Shown here piece after piece: positions 34,914 to 45,064 of a stretch of DNA of 64,000 bases (position 1 is the stretch's first letter; the number at the start of each line of letters is the position of its first letter). The notes under the pieces were generated by a model. That model did no database searches and was not told the DNA's origin. It saw nothing but the letters and a program-made list of their open reading frames with translations. The stretch is from NCBI RefSeq assembly GCF_017302985.1, contig NZ_JAFIMU010000004.1, positions 248,001-312,000 on the forward strand, read 5' to 3'. Source of the DNA: Corallococcus macrosporus (GTDB taxonomy: Bacteria > Myxococcota > Myxococcia > Myxococcales > Myxococcaceae). Position numbers and translations under genes: made by a program.

Positions 34914-36506
34914 GTGCGCGAAAGTCTCAGCGAGCTGGTCAGCGAAAATTCACGAAACTGGGCGAATACCCTCGTCCGGAGGATTGGCTCGAAAGTTCCG
35001 CCAGCGGCTGCCCGTCGGCCCCGGAACGCACTGCTGGTCCACCTGGACGGGGTGCCCAAGGCCCTCCTGGACGAGGCCATCGCGGCGGGCCGGATGCCCT
35101 TCGTTTCACAGTTGGTCCGCTCTGGCGCGTATCACCTGGAGAACGCCTTCTGGGGCGCGCCCACCTCCACGCCCTTCTTCCAGGCGGGGCTGCTCTACGG
35201 GCTGCAACACCCCAACCTGCCGGGCTACAGCTGGTACGACCGGGCGCTCGGCCGCAAGGTCCAGATGAACACCCCGGCCGACGCGATGGCCATTGATGCG
35301 CGCCTGCGCGGCCACGGCCGCACGAGCCTGTTGGATCACGGAGGGCACACCTACTTCTCGCTCTTCCACGCGGGCGCCATGAACCGCATGTGCATGAGCA
35401 CGCTGTCGAGCTTCAAGCTGATGGCGCGCTCGTTCGCGTACGAGATGCAGGGTCTGGGGTCCGCGCGCACCAAGGGCGCATGGGACTTCCTGCGTTCCTT
35501 CGGCATGGAGTCCTGGCACGCCGTGCGCGAGGTGCGCCAGTGGGCGCGCGCCCTGAACGACTGGCGCCACGAGCAGGGTTTCCTCCTGAGCCGCATCCTC
35601 CTCCAGCGGTTGGGCTGGAGCTTCGCGTACACGAAGTCCCTGGTGGACATGGTGCGCGGCGTGCCGCTCATCTACCTGGTCTACGGCAACTACGACGAGG
35701 TGGCCCACCGCCGGGGCCCGCGCTCGGAGCTGGCGCTCCAGGAGCTGCACCGGGTGGACGCGTCGCTCGCGGAGCTGTTCGCCGTGGCCCGCGCCGCGCC
35801 GGAGCCCTACGACGTCATCCTCCTGTCCGACCACGGCCACGTGGACAGCCTGCCCCTGGAGCAGCGCCAGGGCCGGCGCCTGGAGGCCGTCCTCTTCGAA
35901 GGGGAAGTGCCGCCGCTGAAGGACGACGTGCGCCGGGGCCTGCTGGATGGCCGCTCGCCCCCTGCGCCGGACACCGCCGCGCGCGAGCCCTTCATCCCGG
36001 TGGTGGTGGAGGCCGGCAACTTCGCGCACGTGTACCTGAGCGGACGGCCCGTGCCGCTGGAGGCGCGCGAGCTCCTGGCGCTCCACCCGGAGGTGCTGGC
36101 CCGGGCGACGAGCAACCCGGACATCGGCATGGTGGCGATGCGCCGGGGCGCGGAGGCCGTCGTGGTGATGGGCGGAGGCGTCTACGGCCCGGCGGACCTG
36201 GACCGCGCGCCGCTCACCACCGAGTACAGCCGGCGCGCCGTGGCGGACTTCCTCCACGGACTGCCGCGCATGGACACCGCGGGCGACCTGGTCCTCTTCG
36301 GCGAGGCCGTCCAGAAGGGCGGCACGGTGGGCTTCGCCTGGGAGTTCGGCTCGCACGGCGGGCTCACCCGCGTGGAGTCCGACAGCCTGGTGATGTGGCC
36401 CGCCAACGGCCCGGTGGACCTGTCCGGCCTCAGCCATTGCGCGCGGCTGCACGAGCGGCTGGCGGAGGCCTACCTGGACACCGGCTCGCCGCGCATCCTG
36501 CATTGA
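34914..36506 (+). CDS. Alkaline-phosphatase-superfamily (phosphodiesterase-like) protein
   Basis: A 530-residue protein without a clear signal peptide. The core reads ALLVHLDGVPKALLDEAIAAGRMPFVSQLV with the metal-binding Asp, WGAPTSTPFFQAGLLYG with a Thr/Ser nucleophile candidate, YGNYDEVAHRRGP with Asp/His ligands and LLSDHGHVDSLPL with the Asp-His pair. These are the metal ligands of the type I phosphodiesterase/nucleotide pyrophosphatase fold. The substrate is unknown; many relatives act on lipid-linked or envelope phosphates. GTG 34914 is preceded by GGAG eight bases upstream. It is 20 bases before a YbhN-type membrane gene, which suggests an envelope-lipid role. Confidence 0.85.
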   Translation: MRESLSELVSENSRNWANTLVRRIGSKVPPAAARRPRNALLVHLDGVPKALLDEAIAAGRMPFVSQLVRSGAYHLENAFWGAPTSTPFFQAGLLYGLQHPNLPGYSWYDRALGRKVQMNTPADAMAIDARLRGHGRTSLLDHGGHTYFSLFHAGAMNRMCMSTLSSFKLMARSFAYEMQGLGSARTKGAWDFLRSFGMESWHAVREVRQWARALNDWRHEQGFLLSRILLQRLGWSFAYTKSLVDMVRGVPLIYLVYGNYDEVAHRRGPRSELALQELHRVDASLAELFAVARAAPEPYDVILLSDHGHVDSLPLEQRQGRRLEAVLFEGEVPPLKDDVRRGLLDGRSPPAPDTAAREPFIPVVVEAGNFAHVYLSGRPVPLEARELLALHPEVLARATSNPDIGMVAMRRGAEAVVVMGGGVYGPADLDRAPLTTEYSRRAVADFLHGLPRMDTAGDLVLFGEAVQKGGTVGFAWEFGSHGGLTRVESDSLVMWPANGPVDLSGLSHCARLHERLAEAYLDTGSPRILH

Positions 36507-36526
36507 ACCCAACGAAGGGGAGGACC

Positions 36527-37609
36527 ATGCGGCTTCCCAACGCCGGTGGACGCACGTGGCTCAAGGTGCTGGGCGGGGTGGTGGGACTTGTCCTGTCCGT
36601 GCTCCTGCTCTCCACCGCGTTCTTCAAGTGGAACCTGAGCGGGACCGGGGCCCTGCTGACGCCGCGCTTCCCGCTGGACAAGTTCGTGCGCGACCTGCCG
36701 GGGCACCTGGTCTGGCTGGTGCCGTTCATGCTGCTGCAGGCGTCGTTGGTGCCGCTGAGGGCGGTGCAGTGGCAGGCCACGCTGCGCAAGCCCATCCCGT
36801 TCAAGGACCGCTTCCAGATGGTCGGCATCGGCGTGTTCGTGCACAACGCGCTGCCGGGAAAGCTGGGGGAGGTGACGCGCTCCTTCCTGCTGTCGCGCAC
36901 GCACAAGATTCCGTTCATCCGGAGCCTGGGCTCCGTGGGCGTGTGCAAGCTGATGGAGTTCGCGTGCCTGATGCTGCTGGTGGCCCTGTCCTTCCTGGGG
37001 CCCTTCGGCGAGACGATGGCCCACTTCCGCACGGAGCTGCACGTGGCGCTGTCGCTGTGCATCGGCCTGGTGGCCCTGGTGGTGCTGCTGGCCCACTGGG
37101 CGGCGCCGCTGGGCAGGTGGCTGCACCAGCGCCACACCATGCCCCGCGTGGACAGCTTCCTGAACCACGTGGGCGAGGGCCTGGGCACCGCGCGCTCCTT
37201 CAAGGGCATGGCGAAGGTGTTCTTCTTCTCCATCTTCCCGGTGTTCGCCTCCGCGCTGGCGTACGGCCTGGCGCTGCACGGCGTCCACATCCCGGGCGGC
37301 CTCTTCGCGGGCGCCGTGGTGCTGGGCGCCATCTCCCTGGGACAGTCGCTGCCGGGCGTCCCGGCGGGCATGGGCATCTACTACTTCGTCACGAGCTGGG
37401 CGGCGCGCGCGCTGGGCTCCAACCCGGAGGACGCGGCGGCCTTCGCCACGCTCACGCACCTGGGCACCGTCATCAGCCAGGTGGCCGTGGGCGCTTGGTC
37501 CGTGCACAAGTCCAAGCTGCGGATCCGCGACCTGCGCAAGGGCGGGCGGCTGGCCAACGCCGCCGCGCACCACGTGGCGCATGAAGCGGTGGAGCCCGCG
37601 CCGCCCTGA
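36527..37609 (+). CDS. YbhN/lysylphosphatidylglycerol-synthase-like integral membrane protein
   Basis: A 360-residue membrane protein with about eight hydrophobic segments, in the UPF0104/LPG-synthase transmembrane family. The family motif is FVHNALPGKLGEVTRSFLLS near residue 110, and SLGQSLPGVPAGMGIYYFV near residue 280 is the second conserved loop. It lacks the C-terminal aminoacyl-transfer domain of MprF, so it is not a complete lysyl-PG synthase; the family is linked to lipid flipping or transport. GGGGAGG precedes ATG 36527. It is co-directional with the phosphodiesterase gene and ends at a strong terminator. Confidence 0.87.
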   Translation: MRLPNAGGRTWLKVLGGVVGLVLSVLLLSTAFFKWNLSGTGALLTPRFPLDKFVRDLPGHLVWLVPFMLLQASLVPLRAVQWQATLRKPIPFKDRFQMVGIGVFVHNALPGKLGEVTRSFLLSRTHKIPFIRSLGSVGVCKLMEFACLMLLVALSFLGPFGETMAHFRTELHVALSLCIGLVALVVLLAHWAAPLGRWLHQRHTMPRVDSFLNHVGEGLGTARSFKGMAKVFFFSIFPVFASALAYGLALHGVHIPGGLFAGAVVLGAISLGQSLPGVPAGMGIYYFVTSWAARALGSNPEDAAAFATLTHLGTVISQVAVGAWSVHKSKLRIRDLRKGGRLANAAAHHVAHEAVEPAPP

Positions 37610-37636
37610 ACGAAGAGAGCAGGCCAAAAACAAAAA

Positions 37637-37669
37637 GGGCCCCGACTTGTGGTCGGGGCCCTTCTTTTT
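37637..37669. terminator. Strong bidirectional intrinsic terminator
   Basis: A perfect 10-bp stem, GGGCCCCGAC with GTCGGGGCCC, around a five-base loop (37637-37661). It is followed by TTCTTTTT on the plus strand and preceded by an A-rich run (37626-37636), which gives a T-run on the minus strand. It can end the plus-strand YbhN operon and the minus-strand tRNA-Leu transcript. Confidence 0.93.
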
Positions 37670-37675
37670 ACTTCA

Positions 37676-37759
37676 TGCCCAGGAGAGGACTCGAACCTCC
37701 ATGCCCTTGCAGGCGCTAGACCCTGAATCTAGTGTGTCTACCAATTCCACCACCTGGGC
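37676..37759 (-). tRNA. tRNA-Leu (anticodon CAG)
   Basis: An 84-base tRNA on the minus strand. Acceptor arms GCCCAGG and CCTGGGC pair fully with discriminator A. The anticodon arm CTAGA-TCTAG holds the loop TTCAGGG, giving anticodon CAG for codon CUG, the dominant Leu codon in this genome type. A long variable arm typical of tRNA-Leu and a T-loop GGTTCGAGTCC are present. The 3' CCA is not encoded. It has its own promoter and terminator. Confidence 0.97.
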
Positions 37760-37799
37760 AGGTGGCTCGCGGTGCCTCGCGGCGCCGTGATGGGCGAGA

Positions 37800-37828
37800 C
37801 GTATAGAGAACCTCCCCCGCCCGGTCAA
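37800..37828 (-). promoter_or_regulatory. Sigma-70 promoter for tRNA-Leu
   Basis: On the minus strand TTGACC (37828-37823) and TATACG (37805-37800) are 17 bases apart. The tRNA 5' end is about 40 bases downstream of the -10 box. The promoter lies between fdx and the tRNA, so the tRNA need not depend on isc transcription. Confidence 0.7.
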
Positions 37829-37853
37829 CACCCTTTTTCAACCCGCCTCGCGG

Positions 37854-38231
37854 CTACTTCTTCAGCGGCCAGCGGCCTTCGGACTCGAGCTTCCGGCGGA
37901 TGACCGGGTTCTCGTCCATGAAGGCGACCAGGGACTCCTCGGTGATCTCCACCGTGACGTCCTCGGCGCCGACCTCCGTCTGGCAGGACAGGCGGGAGTA
38001 CGGCCGGACGTCGAAGCCCATGTCCAGGCGGTCCATCTCGTCGTCCCGCTGCTCGCTCAGCGAGTCCAGGCCCTTGCGGACCCAGACGTGGCAGGTGGAG
38101 CACCCGCACACGCCGCCGCAGCTGTGGCCCACCTGGGCCTCGCCCTTCTCCGCGGCGTCCAGCAGGGTGGTGCCCGAGGGCACGTCCACGGCGACCTCCG
38201 CCAGGGGACTCTTGAAGGTGACCTTGGGCAC
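37854..38231 (-). CDS. fdx: ISC-type [2Fe-2S] ferredoxin
   Basis: A 125-residue adrenodoxin-type ferredoxin. Cluster ligands are in HSCGGVCGCSTCHVWV (three Cys in the C-x5-C-x2-C pattern) and SRLSCQTEVG. It donates electrons to iron-sulfur cluster assembly on IscU. The C-terminal extension of about 25 residues (ESLVAFMDENPVIRRKLESE) is longer than in E. coli Fdx. It starts with GTG three bases after the hscA stop and is the last protein gene of the isc operon. Confidence 0.95.
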   Translation of the reverse strand: MPKVTFKSPLAEVAVDVPSGTTLLDAAEKGEAQVGHSCGGVCGCSTCHVWVRKGLDSLSEQRDDEMDRLDMGFDVRPYSRLSCQTEVGAEDVTVEITEESLVAFMDENPVIRRKLESEGRWPLKK

Positions 38232-38234
38232 GGC

Positions 38235-40075
<1,841 letters not shown>

Positions 40076-40079
<4 letters not shown>

Positions 40080-40624
40080 GCGAGCACCTCCTCCTCGAAC
40101 GCGTCCACCTGCTCGAGGAAGCGCGTGAAGTAGCGCACCCGCCCCAGCGCGTGCGACGCCTTTCTCACCCCGTCCGGCGAATCCCCCGCGCCCTCCAGCG
40201 TCCCGAGCGCCGCGACGGCCTCCTGGAGCGCCGCCGCCTTCCTGCCCGCCACGTCCTTCGCCATTCCTTGCGCCCTCGGCAGGTCCCTGGCCGCGATGGC
40301 TTCATCCAGCGCCTCGCGCAGCTCCATGACCTCCTCCAGGAACTCCAGGGGCATGTCCTTCTGGGCGCCCGCGTCCTCGCGGTCCAGGTCCACGCCGTGG
40401 AGCTTGAGCAGGTAGAAGGCGCGGCGCACCGGGTCCTTCAGCGTCTTGAAGGCCTCGTTGAGGGCGGTGGTGCCCTCCACGGCCGCCAGGCGCGCCTTCG
40501 CGTCACCGGGGCCGACGCGGTCCGGGTGCAACTGGAGCGACAGCTCCCGGTACTGCTTCTCCAGGGCCGGCACGTCCACGGCGTGGGAGCGGGGAAGCCC
40601 GAACACGTCGAAGTGGGTCCTCAC
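40076..40624 (-). CDS. hscB: Fe-S assembly J-domain co-chaperone HscB
   Basis: A 182-residue protein. The J domain (residues about 2-75) has the HPD motif in LQLHPDRVG; the C-terminal helical domain ([20 protein letters not shown]) is the IscU-binding part. It stimulates HscA ATPase and delivers IscU. GTG 40624 is chosen since THFDVFGLP begins the domain; GTG 40633 is also possible. It lies between iscA and hscA, after a terminator-like hairpin. Confidence 0.9.
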
Positions 40625-40651
40625 GGTGCGCACATCCTCACGGGGGAAACG

Positions 40652-40681
40652 AAAAAGGGGCCCGGCACCGGGCCGGACCCC
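40652..40681 (-). terminator. Attenuator-like hairpin between iscA and hscB
   Basis: The minus strand contains a GC-rich hairpin with arms GGCCCGG and CCGGGCC, closed by further CC/GG pairs, and followed directly by TTTTT. It lies within the operon, about 30 bases before hscB, so it may lower hscBA-fdx expression relative to iscSUA. Confidence 0.6.
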
Positions 40682-40730
40682 TGCTGCCCGCTCCCTGACC
40701 GACGGGGCGGGCGGGAAGGCCACTTCAGGC

Positions 40731-41117
40731 TCAGACGGAGAAGCTCTCTCCGCAGCCGCAGGCGGCCTTGACGTTGGGGTTGTTCAGCTTGAAGCCGGAC
40801 GCCATCAGCGTCTGCTCGAACACCAGCTCCGTGCCGATGAGGTACAGGTAGCTCTTCGGGTCCACGAAGACGCGCACGCCGTCGCGCTCGAACACCTTGT
40901 CGCGCTCGCGGGACTTCTCCGACCACTCCATGGAGTACTGGAGACCGGAGCACCCGCCGCCCTTCACGGCGATGCGCAAGCCCGCGTCCGGCGTCTGCCG
41001 CTCCGCCAGCAACTGCTTGAGGCGCGCCACCGCGCTGTCCGCCAGGCCAATGCCCTTGGGGGCCGGCTTGGGGGGCGTCGTCTGAGGGGCCTGGGTCGGC
41101 TGGGCCTGCTCGTTCAT
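40731..41117 (-). CDS. iscA: A-type iron-sulfur carrier IscA
   Basis: A 128-residue A-type carrier. Conserved cysteines are in VKGGGCSGLQY and in the C-terminal CGCGESF. An extra Pro/Gln/Thr-rich N-terminus of about 22 residues precedes the domain. It delivers iron or Fe-S clusters to targets. From sequence alone it could equally be called ErpA, but its position after iscU supports IscA. It is 45 bases from iscU. Confidence 0.92.
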   Translation of the reverse strand: MNEQAQPTQAPQTTPPKPAPKGIGLADSAVARLKQLLAERQTPDAGLRIAVKGGGCSGLQYSMEWSEKSRERDKVFERDGVRVFVDPKSYLYLIGTELVFEQTLMASGFKLNNPNVKAACGCGESFSV

Positions 41118-41162
41118 GGGTCGTCCTCGGTTCCTGGAAGAAGTGCCGCGAGCTGTTTGACG

Positions 41163-41555
41163 CTACGCCTGCCGCGACGCGCGCTTCTTCTTGAAGTCTT
41201 CGATGGCCGCCTTGATGGCGTCCTCGGCCAGCACGGAGCAGTGGATCTTCACCGGGGGCAGCGCCAGCTCCCGGGCCACGTCCTTGTTGGAGATGGTCAT
41301 GGCCTGATCCACGGTCTTGCCCTTCACCCACTCGGTCACGAGCGAGCTGGACGCGATGGCGGAGCCGCAGCCGAAGGTCTTGAACCGCGCGTCCTCGATG
41401 ACGCCCGAGTCGCTGATCTTCAGCTGGAGCCGCATCACGTCGCCGCAGGCGGGGGCGCCCACGAGGCCGGTGCCGACGTTCGGGTCGTTCTTGTCGAGCG
41501 TCCCCACGTTGCGGGGGTTCTCGTAGTGCTCGATGACCTTCTCGCTGTAAGCCAT
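41163..41555 (-). CDS. iscU: Iron-sulfur scaffold IscU
   Basis: A 130-residue scaffold on which clusters form. Ligand cysteines are in GAPACGDVMRL, FGCGSAIASSS and HCSVLAEDAI, with the Asp following the first Cys. The HscA-recognition motif is present as ELALPPVKIHCS. ATG 41555 has AAGGAG ten bases upstream. It is followed by iscA and preceded by iscS. Confidence 0.97.
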   Translation of the reverse strand: MAYSEKVIEHYENPRNVGTLDKNDPNVGTGLVGAPACGDVMRLQLKISDSGVIEDARFKTFGCGSAIASSSLVTEWVKGKTVDQAMTISNKDVARELALPPVKIHCSVLAEDAIKAAIEDFKKKRASRQA

Positions 41556-41673
41556 GCGTCTCACGCTCCTTCTGCACAACGCTTGAAAGGATGCGCTCCG
41601 GGGGAATCCGATGCGCGGCCGGGCGGGCGGGGGCTCCCGTGCCCGGCGGGAAGTCTTGAGGGGAGGGGAGCGC

Positions 41674-43038
41674 CTAGTGCGCGGTCCACTCGATGCTCTT
41701 GAGGTCGATGCCTTCCTTGGCCATCTCGTACAGGGGGCTCATGTCTCGCAACTTGCGGACTTTGTCCACCACCAGCCGGATGACGAAGTCGACCTCCTCC
41801 TCCGTGTTGAAGCGGCCCAGGCCGAAGCGGATGGAGCTGTGCGCCATGTCCTCCTCGACGCCCAGGGCGCGCAGCACGTAGGAGGGCTCCAGCGACGCGC
41901 TGGTGCACGCGGAGCCGGACGACACCGCGACGTCCTTGATGGACATCATCAGGGCCTCGCCCTCCACGTAGGAGAAGGAGATGTTGAGGCTGCCCGGCAT
42001 GCGGTGCTCCAGGCTGCCGTTCACCGTCACCATGTCCAGCTGCTCCATGATGCCGGTGCGCAGCCGCTCACGCAGGCGCAAGAGGCGCGCGGCTTCTTCA
42101 GGCAGGTCCAGCCGGGCCACCTCCGCCGCCGCGCCGAAGCCGACGATGGACGCCACGTTCAGGGTGCCGCTGCGCATGCCGCGCTCGTGGCCGCCGCCGT
42201 CCACCATGGGCGCGATGCGCACGCGCGGCTTGCGGCGCACGTAGAGCGCGCCCACGCCCTTGGGGCCGTACATCTTGTGCGCGCTGATGGAGGCCAGGTC
42301 GACGTTCATCTTCTCCACGTCGAAGGGCACCTTGCCCACGCCCTGCACCGCGTCGCAGTGGAAGAGCACGCCGCGCTCACGGCACAGCTTGCCAATCTCC
42401 GCCACCGGCTGGACCACGCCGATCTCGTTGTTGGCGAACATGATGGAGACGAGCACCGTCTTGGGCGTCATCGCCGCGGCCAGCTTCTCCAGGCTCACGC
42501 GGCCATCCTTCTCCACGTCCAGGTAGGTGACGCGCGCGCCGCCCGTGGGCATCTCCGCCCACTTCTTGTACGTCTCGTCGGCGTCCAGGTTGAACTTCGC
42601 CGCCAGCTCGGGGACCTCTTCCGGGGTGACGTCGCGCTCGGCCAGCTGGCCCAGGCGCAGGAGCTTGAGCTCGTCCAGCCGCTCCTGGCGCACGCGCTCC
42701 AGGCGCTTGCAGGTGTCCAGGACGGCCTTGTGCTCCGTCTTCAGGGTGATGATGTGGTCGCCCTTGGACTTGTAGAACTCGATGACGCCCTTGATGGCTA
42801 GGTTGTCGGACTCCGTCGCGCCGGAGGTGAAGACGATCTCCTTCTCCGACGCGCCGATGAGCTCCGCCACTTGCCGGCGCGCCTTCTCCACCGCGGCCTC
42901 GGCCTTCCAGCCGAACGCATGGTTGCGGCTGGCCGCGTTGCCGAAGTCCTCGCGGAGGTAGGGCAACATGGCTTCCAGCACCCGGGGGTCCATCGGGGTG
43001 GTCGCGTGGTTGTCCATGTAGATGGGCAGGCTCAGCAT
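41674..43038 (-). CDS. iscS: Cysteine desulfurase IscS with an insertion
   Basis: A 454-residue PLP enzyme that mobilises sulfur from cysteine. It has [29 protein letters not shown], the PLP lysine in [13 protein letters not shown], the loop cysteine in [16 protein letters not shown] and an IscS-type C-terminus ([18 protein letters not shown]). E. coli IscS has 404 residues. The difference is almost all one insertion of about 50 residues between [13 protein letters not shown] and [10 protein letters not shown]: it starts [15 protein letters not shown] and ends [10 protein letters not shown]. The insertion is charged, probably helical, and keeps the frame. ATG 43038 has GAGG five bases upstream. 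It is the first gene of the isc operon; no iscR accompanies it. Confidence 0.95.
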   Translation of the reverse strand: MLSLPIYMDNHATTPMDPRVLEAMLPYLREDFGNAASRNHAFGWKAEAAVEKARRQVAELIGASEKEIVFTSGATESDNLAIKGVIEFYKSKGDHIITLKTEHKAVLDTCKRLERVRQERLDELKLLRLGQLAERDVTPEEVPELAAKFNLDADETYKKWAEMPTGGARVTYLDVEKDGRVSLEKLAAAMTPKTVLVSIMFANNEIGVVQPVAEIGKLCRERGVLFHCDAVQGVGKVPFDVEKMNVDLASISAHKMYGPKGVGALYVRRKPRVRIAPMVDGGGHERGMRSGTLNVASIVGFGAAAEVARLDLPEEAARLLRLRERLRTGIMEQLDMVTVNGSLEHRMPGSLNISFSYVEGEALMMSIKDVAVSSGSACTSASLEPSYVLRALGVEEDMAHSSIRFGLGRFNTEEEVDFVIRLVVDKVRKLRDMSPLYEMAKEGIDLKSIEWTAH

Positions 43039-43402
43039 GAAGTCCTCGGAAGAAGTGACGCAGGAGGGTGGAACATCCCTCCGCTCCCCGGCGACGCGGT
43101 GGGTCCGCGCGCAGCGGCAGGGTCTACATGGGCCCACACGAATGTGGACCGGACTGGTCAATTATAAAATCGACCCCCCTCGGGTCAAGGGAACATAAGG
43201 CGCGAGGCCCCCTTCACCGACGCACCGGGTCGCGGGTGGGCCGGGCTGGTTCAACCCCTGTCCGGAGTGGAGCACTCCGGCCGCGCCGGGTTGGCGCGGG
43301 GTGATCCGAAACGGCGCTTCGCGCGCCCATAAGTGCCCGTTTCATGGCCCGGGAGGACATGGCCGGGCGCCTGCACTGGAGCGGACGCGGAGGGTGCCAA
43401 AC
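43039..43402. other. Divergent regulatory region between iscS and SPFH gene
   Basis: These 364 bases hold no gene that I can support. They contain the isc promoter with two inverted repeats (43147-43188) and, nearer the SPFH gene, a perfect 7-5-7 inverted repeat, CCGGAGT with ACTCCGG (43262-43280), that could be an operator for that gene. The AT-rich block at 43159-43171 is the -10 region of the isc promoter. Confidence 0.6.
43147..43188 (-). promoter_or_regulatory. isc operon promoter with overlapping inverted repeats
   Basis: On the minus strand TTGACC (43188-43183), 16 bases, then a perfect TATAAT (43166-43161). Two dyads overlap it: GACCC and GGGTC (43172-43176 and 43182-43186) span the -35 and spacer, and GACC and GGTC (43147-43150 and 43156-43159) lie just after the -10. 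The arrangement suits a repressor such as IscR/Rrf2 type, though neither dyad is a clear IscR consensus. Confidence 0.65.
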
Positions 43403-45004
43403 ATGAGCGCCAACGCGAAGTCGCAGGCCCGGAACAACGCCCAGGACATGCAGCAGGAGATGGGGCGGCCGTCGCTGATCCGCCTGGAGGGAGGCCTGGA
43501 GCGCTCCCGCTACTCGGACGGGTGGCGGGCGGGCAAGCCCGCGGAGGACCCGGACAAGGTGAAGAAGTGGGGCCTCATCACGGCGCGGCCCAGCGAGTTC
43601 CTCATCCACATGCGCCGCGGCCGCGTGCGCGAGGTGAGCGGCCAGGGCGCCAGCTGCTTCAAGCTGCCGGGGGACTCGGTGGCCATCGTGCCCACCAGCA
43701 TCCAGCGGCTCCAGTTCACCGCAGATCAGGTGACCAGTGAGAAGGTGGGCGTCGCGGTGACGGGCCTGGCGGTGTACCGCATCGCGGATCCGCTGATTGC
43801 CTTCCGGATGCTCAACTTCAGCTACCCGGAGCGCGCGCAGGAGAAGCTGGCGGAGCTGCTCGGGGAGATGTTCGTGGGCGCGGCCCGGCGCCTGGTGGCG
43901 AACCTCTCCGTGGAGGAGTGCCTCACCCGCCGCAAGGAGGGCATCGCCGAGGAGCTGATGCGCGAGATCGCGCCCGTGCTCTCCGGGCGCGGCCGGCTGG
44001 AGGACCGCACGGACTCCGGCTGGGGCGTGCTGCTGGACACCATCGAGATTCAAGACGTGCGCGTGCTCTCCGGCGCCGTCTTCGAGCACATGCAGGCCCG
44101 CTTCCGCCGTGAACAGGAGCGGCAGGCGCGCGAGGCGGAGCTGGCCAAGGAGCGCTTCGTGCGGCGCGAGGAGACGGAGGCCGAGCGCGTGCTCAACCTC
44201 CAGAAGCTCGCCGCGAAGGAGGAGGTCCGTCAGCGCACGCAGGCCACGGAAGAGCAGGCCCGGCTGGAGCAGCTCGCGGTGGAGGCGCGGCTCGCACAGG
44301 CGAAGATGGAGCAGGTGCGCCAGCAGCAGGCGGAGCGCACGTCCGTGGAGCGCGAGGTGGCGCTCGCCAAGCTGACCGCGCAGGAGGAGGTCCGCACGCG
44401 CACGCAGGCCCTGAAGGAGCAGGCCCGCCTGGAGGCGCTGGCCACGGACGCGCGGCTGGAGGAGGCGCGGCTCACCAGCGAACGGCAGCTCGCGTACAAC
44501 CGCGCCCAGGGCTCGCTGGAGCAGCTGCGCTGGGAGCAGGAGGCGGAGGCCGCCAAGGCGCAGGTGGAGCTGGAGCGCCTGCGCCGCCAGCAGGAGGCGG
44601 AGGCCGCGCGTCACGACGTGCAGCTCGCCGAGGCCCGGCAGGAGGCCGAGCAACTGTCCGCCCGGCTCCAGGTGCTGCTGGCGAAGCAGTCCATCGCGGA
44701 GGCGGAGGCCGGCATCGCGGAGCTGGAGCTGCGGCGCACCCGCGCCCATCAGGGGCTGGAGATGGAGCGCGCCAAGGCGCTGCGCGACATCGAGAACTCG
44801 GTGAGCGCGGAAGTCATCCAGCTGACGTTGGCCCAGCAGCTGCCGCAGGTGGCGGCGGCCTTCCAGCAGCGGATGGGCGAGGTGCACGTGACGGCGGTGG
44901 ATGGAGCGAACCCCTTTGGCTACATCGCCGCCGCCGTGGAGGGCGTGATGGGGCTGGCGCGCTCCGCGGGCCTGAAGGTGCCTGCCTCCCCGGCGCAGCA
45001 GTAG
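43403..45004 (+). CDS. SPFH (band 7)-domain coiled-coil protein
   Basis: A 533-residue protein. Residues about 55-215 are an SPFH/band-7-like domain: WGLITARPSEFLIHMRRGRVREV, VAIVPTSIQRLQFTADQVTSEKVGVAVTGLAVYRIADP, then LSVEECLTRRKEGIAEELMREIAPVL and GVLLDTIEIQDVRVL. Residues 230-480 are a charged Glu/Ala/Gln/Arg coiled coil as in flotillins. No transmembrane segment or N-terminal hydrophobic hairpin is seen, so membrane contact would need lipidation or partners. ATG 43403 is accepted from the reading frame; the ribosome site is weak. The role is unknown; relatives scaffold membrane domains. Confidence 0.82.
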   Translation: MSANAKSQARNNAQDMQQEMGRPSLIRLEGGLERSRYSDGWRAGKPAEDPDKVKKWGLITARPSEFLIHMRRGRVREVSGQGASCFKLPGDSVAIVPTSIQRLQFTADQVTSEKVGVAVTGLAVYRIADPLIAFRMLNFSYPERAQEKLAELLGEMFVGAARRLVANLSVEECLTRRKEGIAEELMREIAPVLSGRGRLEDRTDSGWGVLLDTIEIQDVRVLSGAVFEHMQARFRREQERQAREAELAKERFVRREETEAERVLNLQKLAAKEEVRQRTQATEEQARLEQLAVEARLAQAKMEQVRQQQAERTSVEREVALAKLTAQEEVRTRTQALKEQARLEALATDARLEEARLTSERQLAYNRAQGSLEQLRWEQEAEAAKAQVELERLRRQQEAEAARHDVQLAEARQEAEQLSARLQVLLAKQSIAEAEAGIAELELRRTRAHQGLEMERAKALRDIENSVSAEVIQLTLAQQLPQVAAAFQQRMGEVHVTAVDGANPFGYIAAAVEGVMGLARSAGLKVPASPAQQ

Positions 45005-45015
45005 CCGCGTCCGCT

Positions 45016-45053
45016 GCCTCCGCGTATAGAAAGGGCCTCGGACACGCGGAGGC
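45016..45053 (+). promoter_or_regulatory. Leader hairpin before dsbD-like gene
   Basis: GCCTCCGCGT (45016-45025) and ACGCGGAGGC (45044-45053) are perfect 10-base complements around 18 bases. The 3' arm contains GGAGG, 11 bases before the start codon at 45065, so it could modulate translation. Confidence 0.4.
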
Positions 45054-45064
45054 GGAAGGCACGC

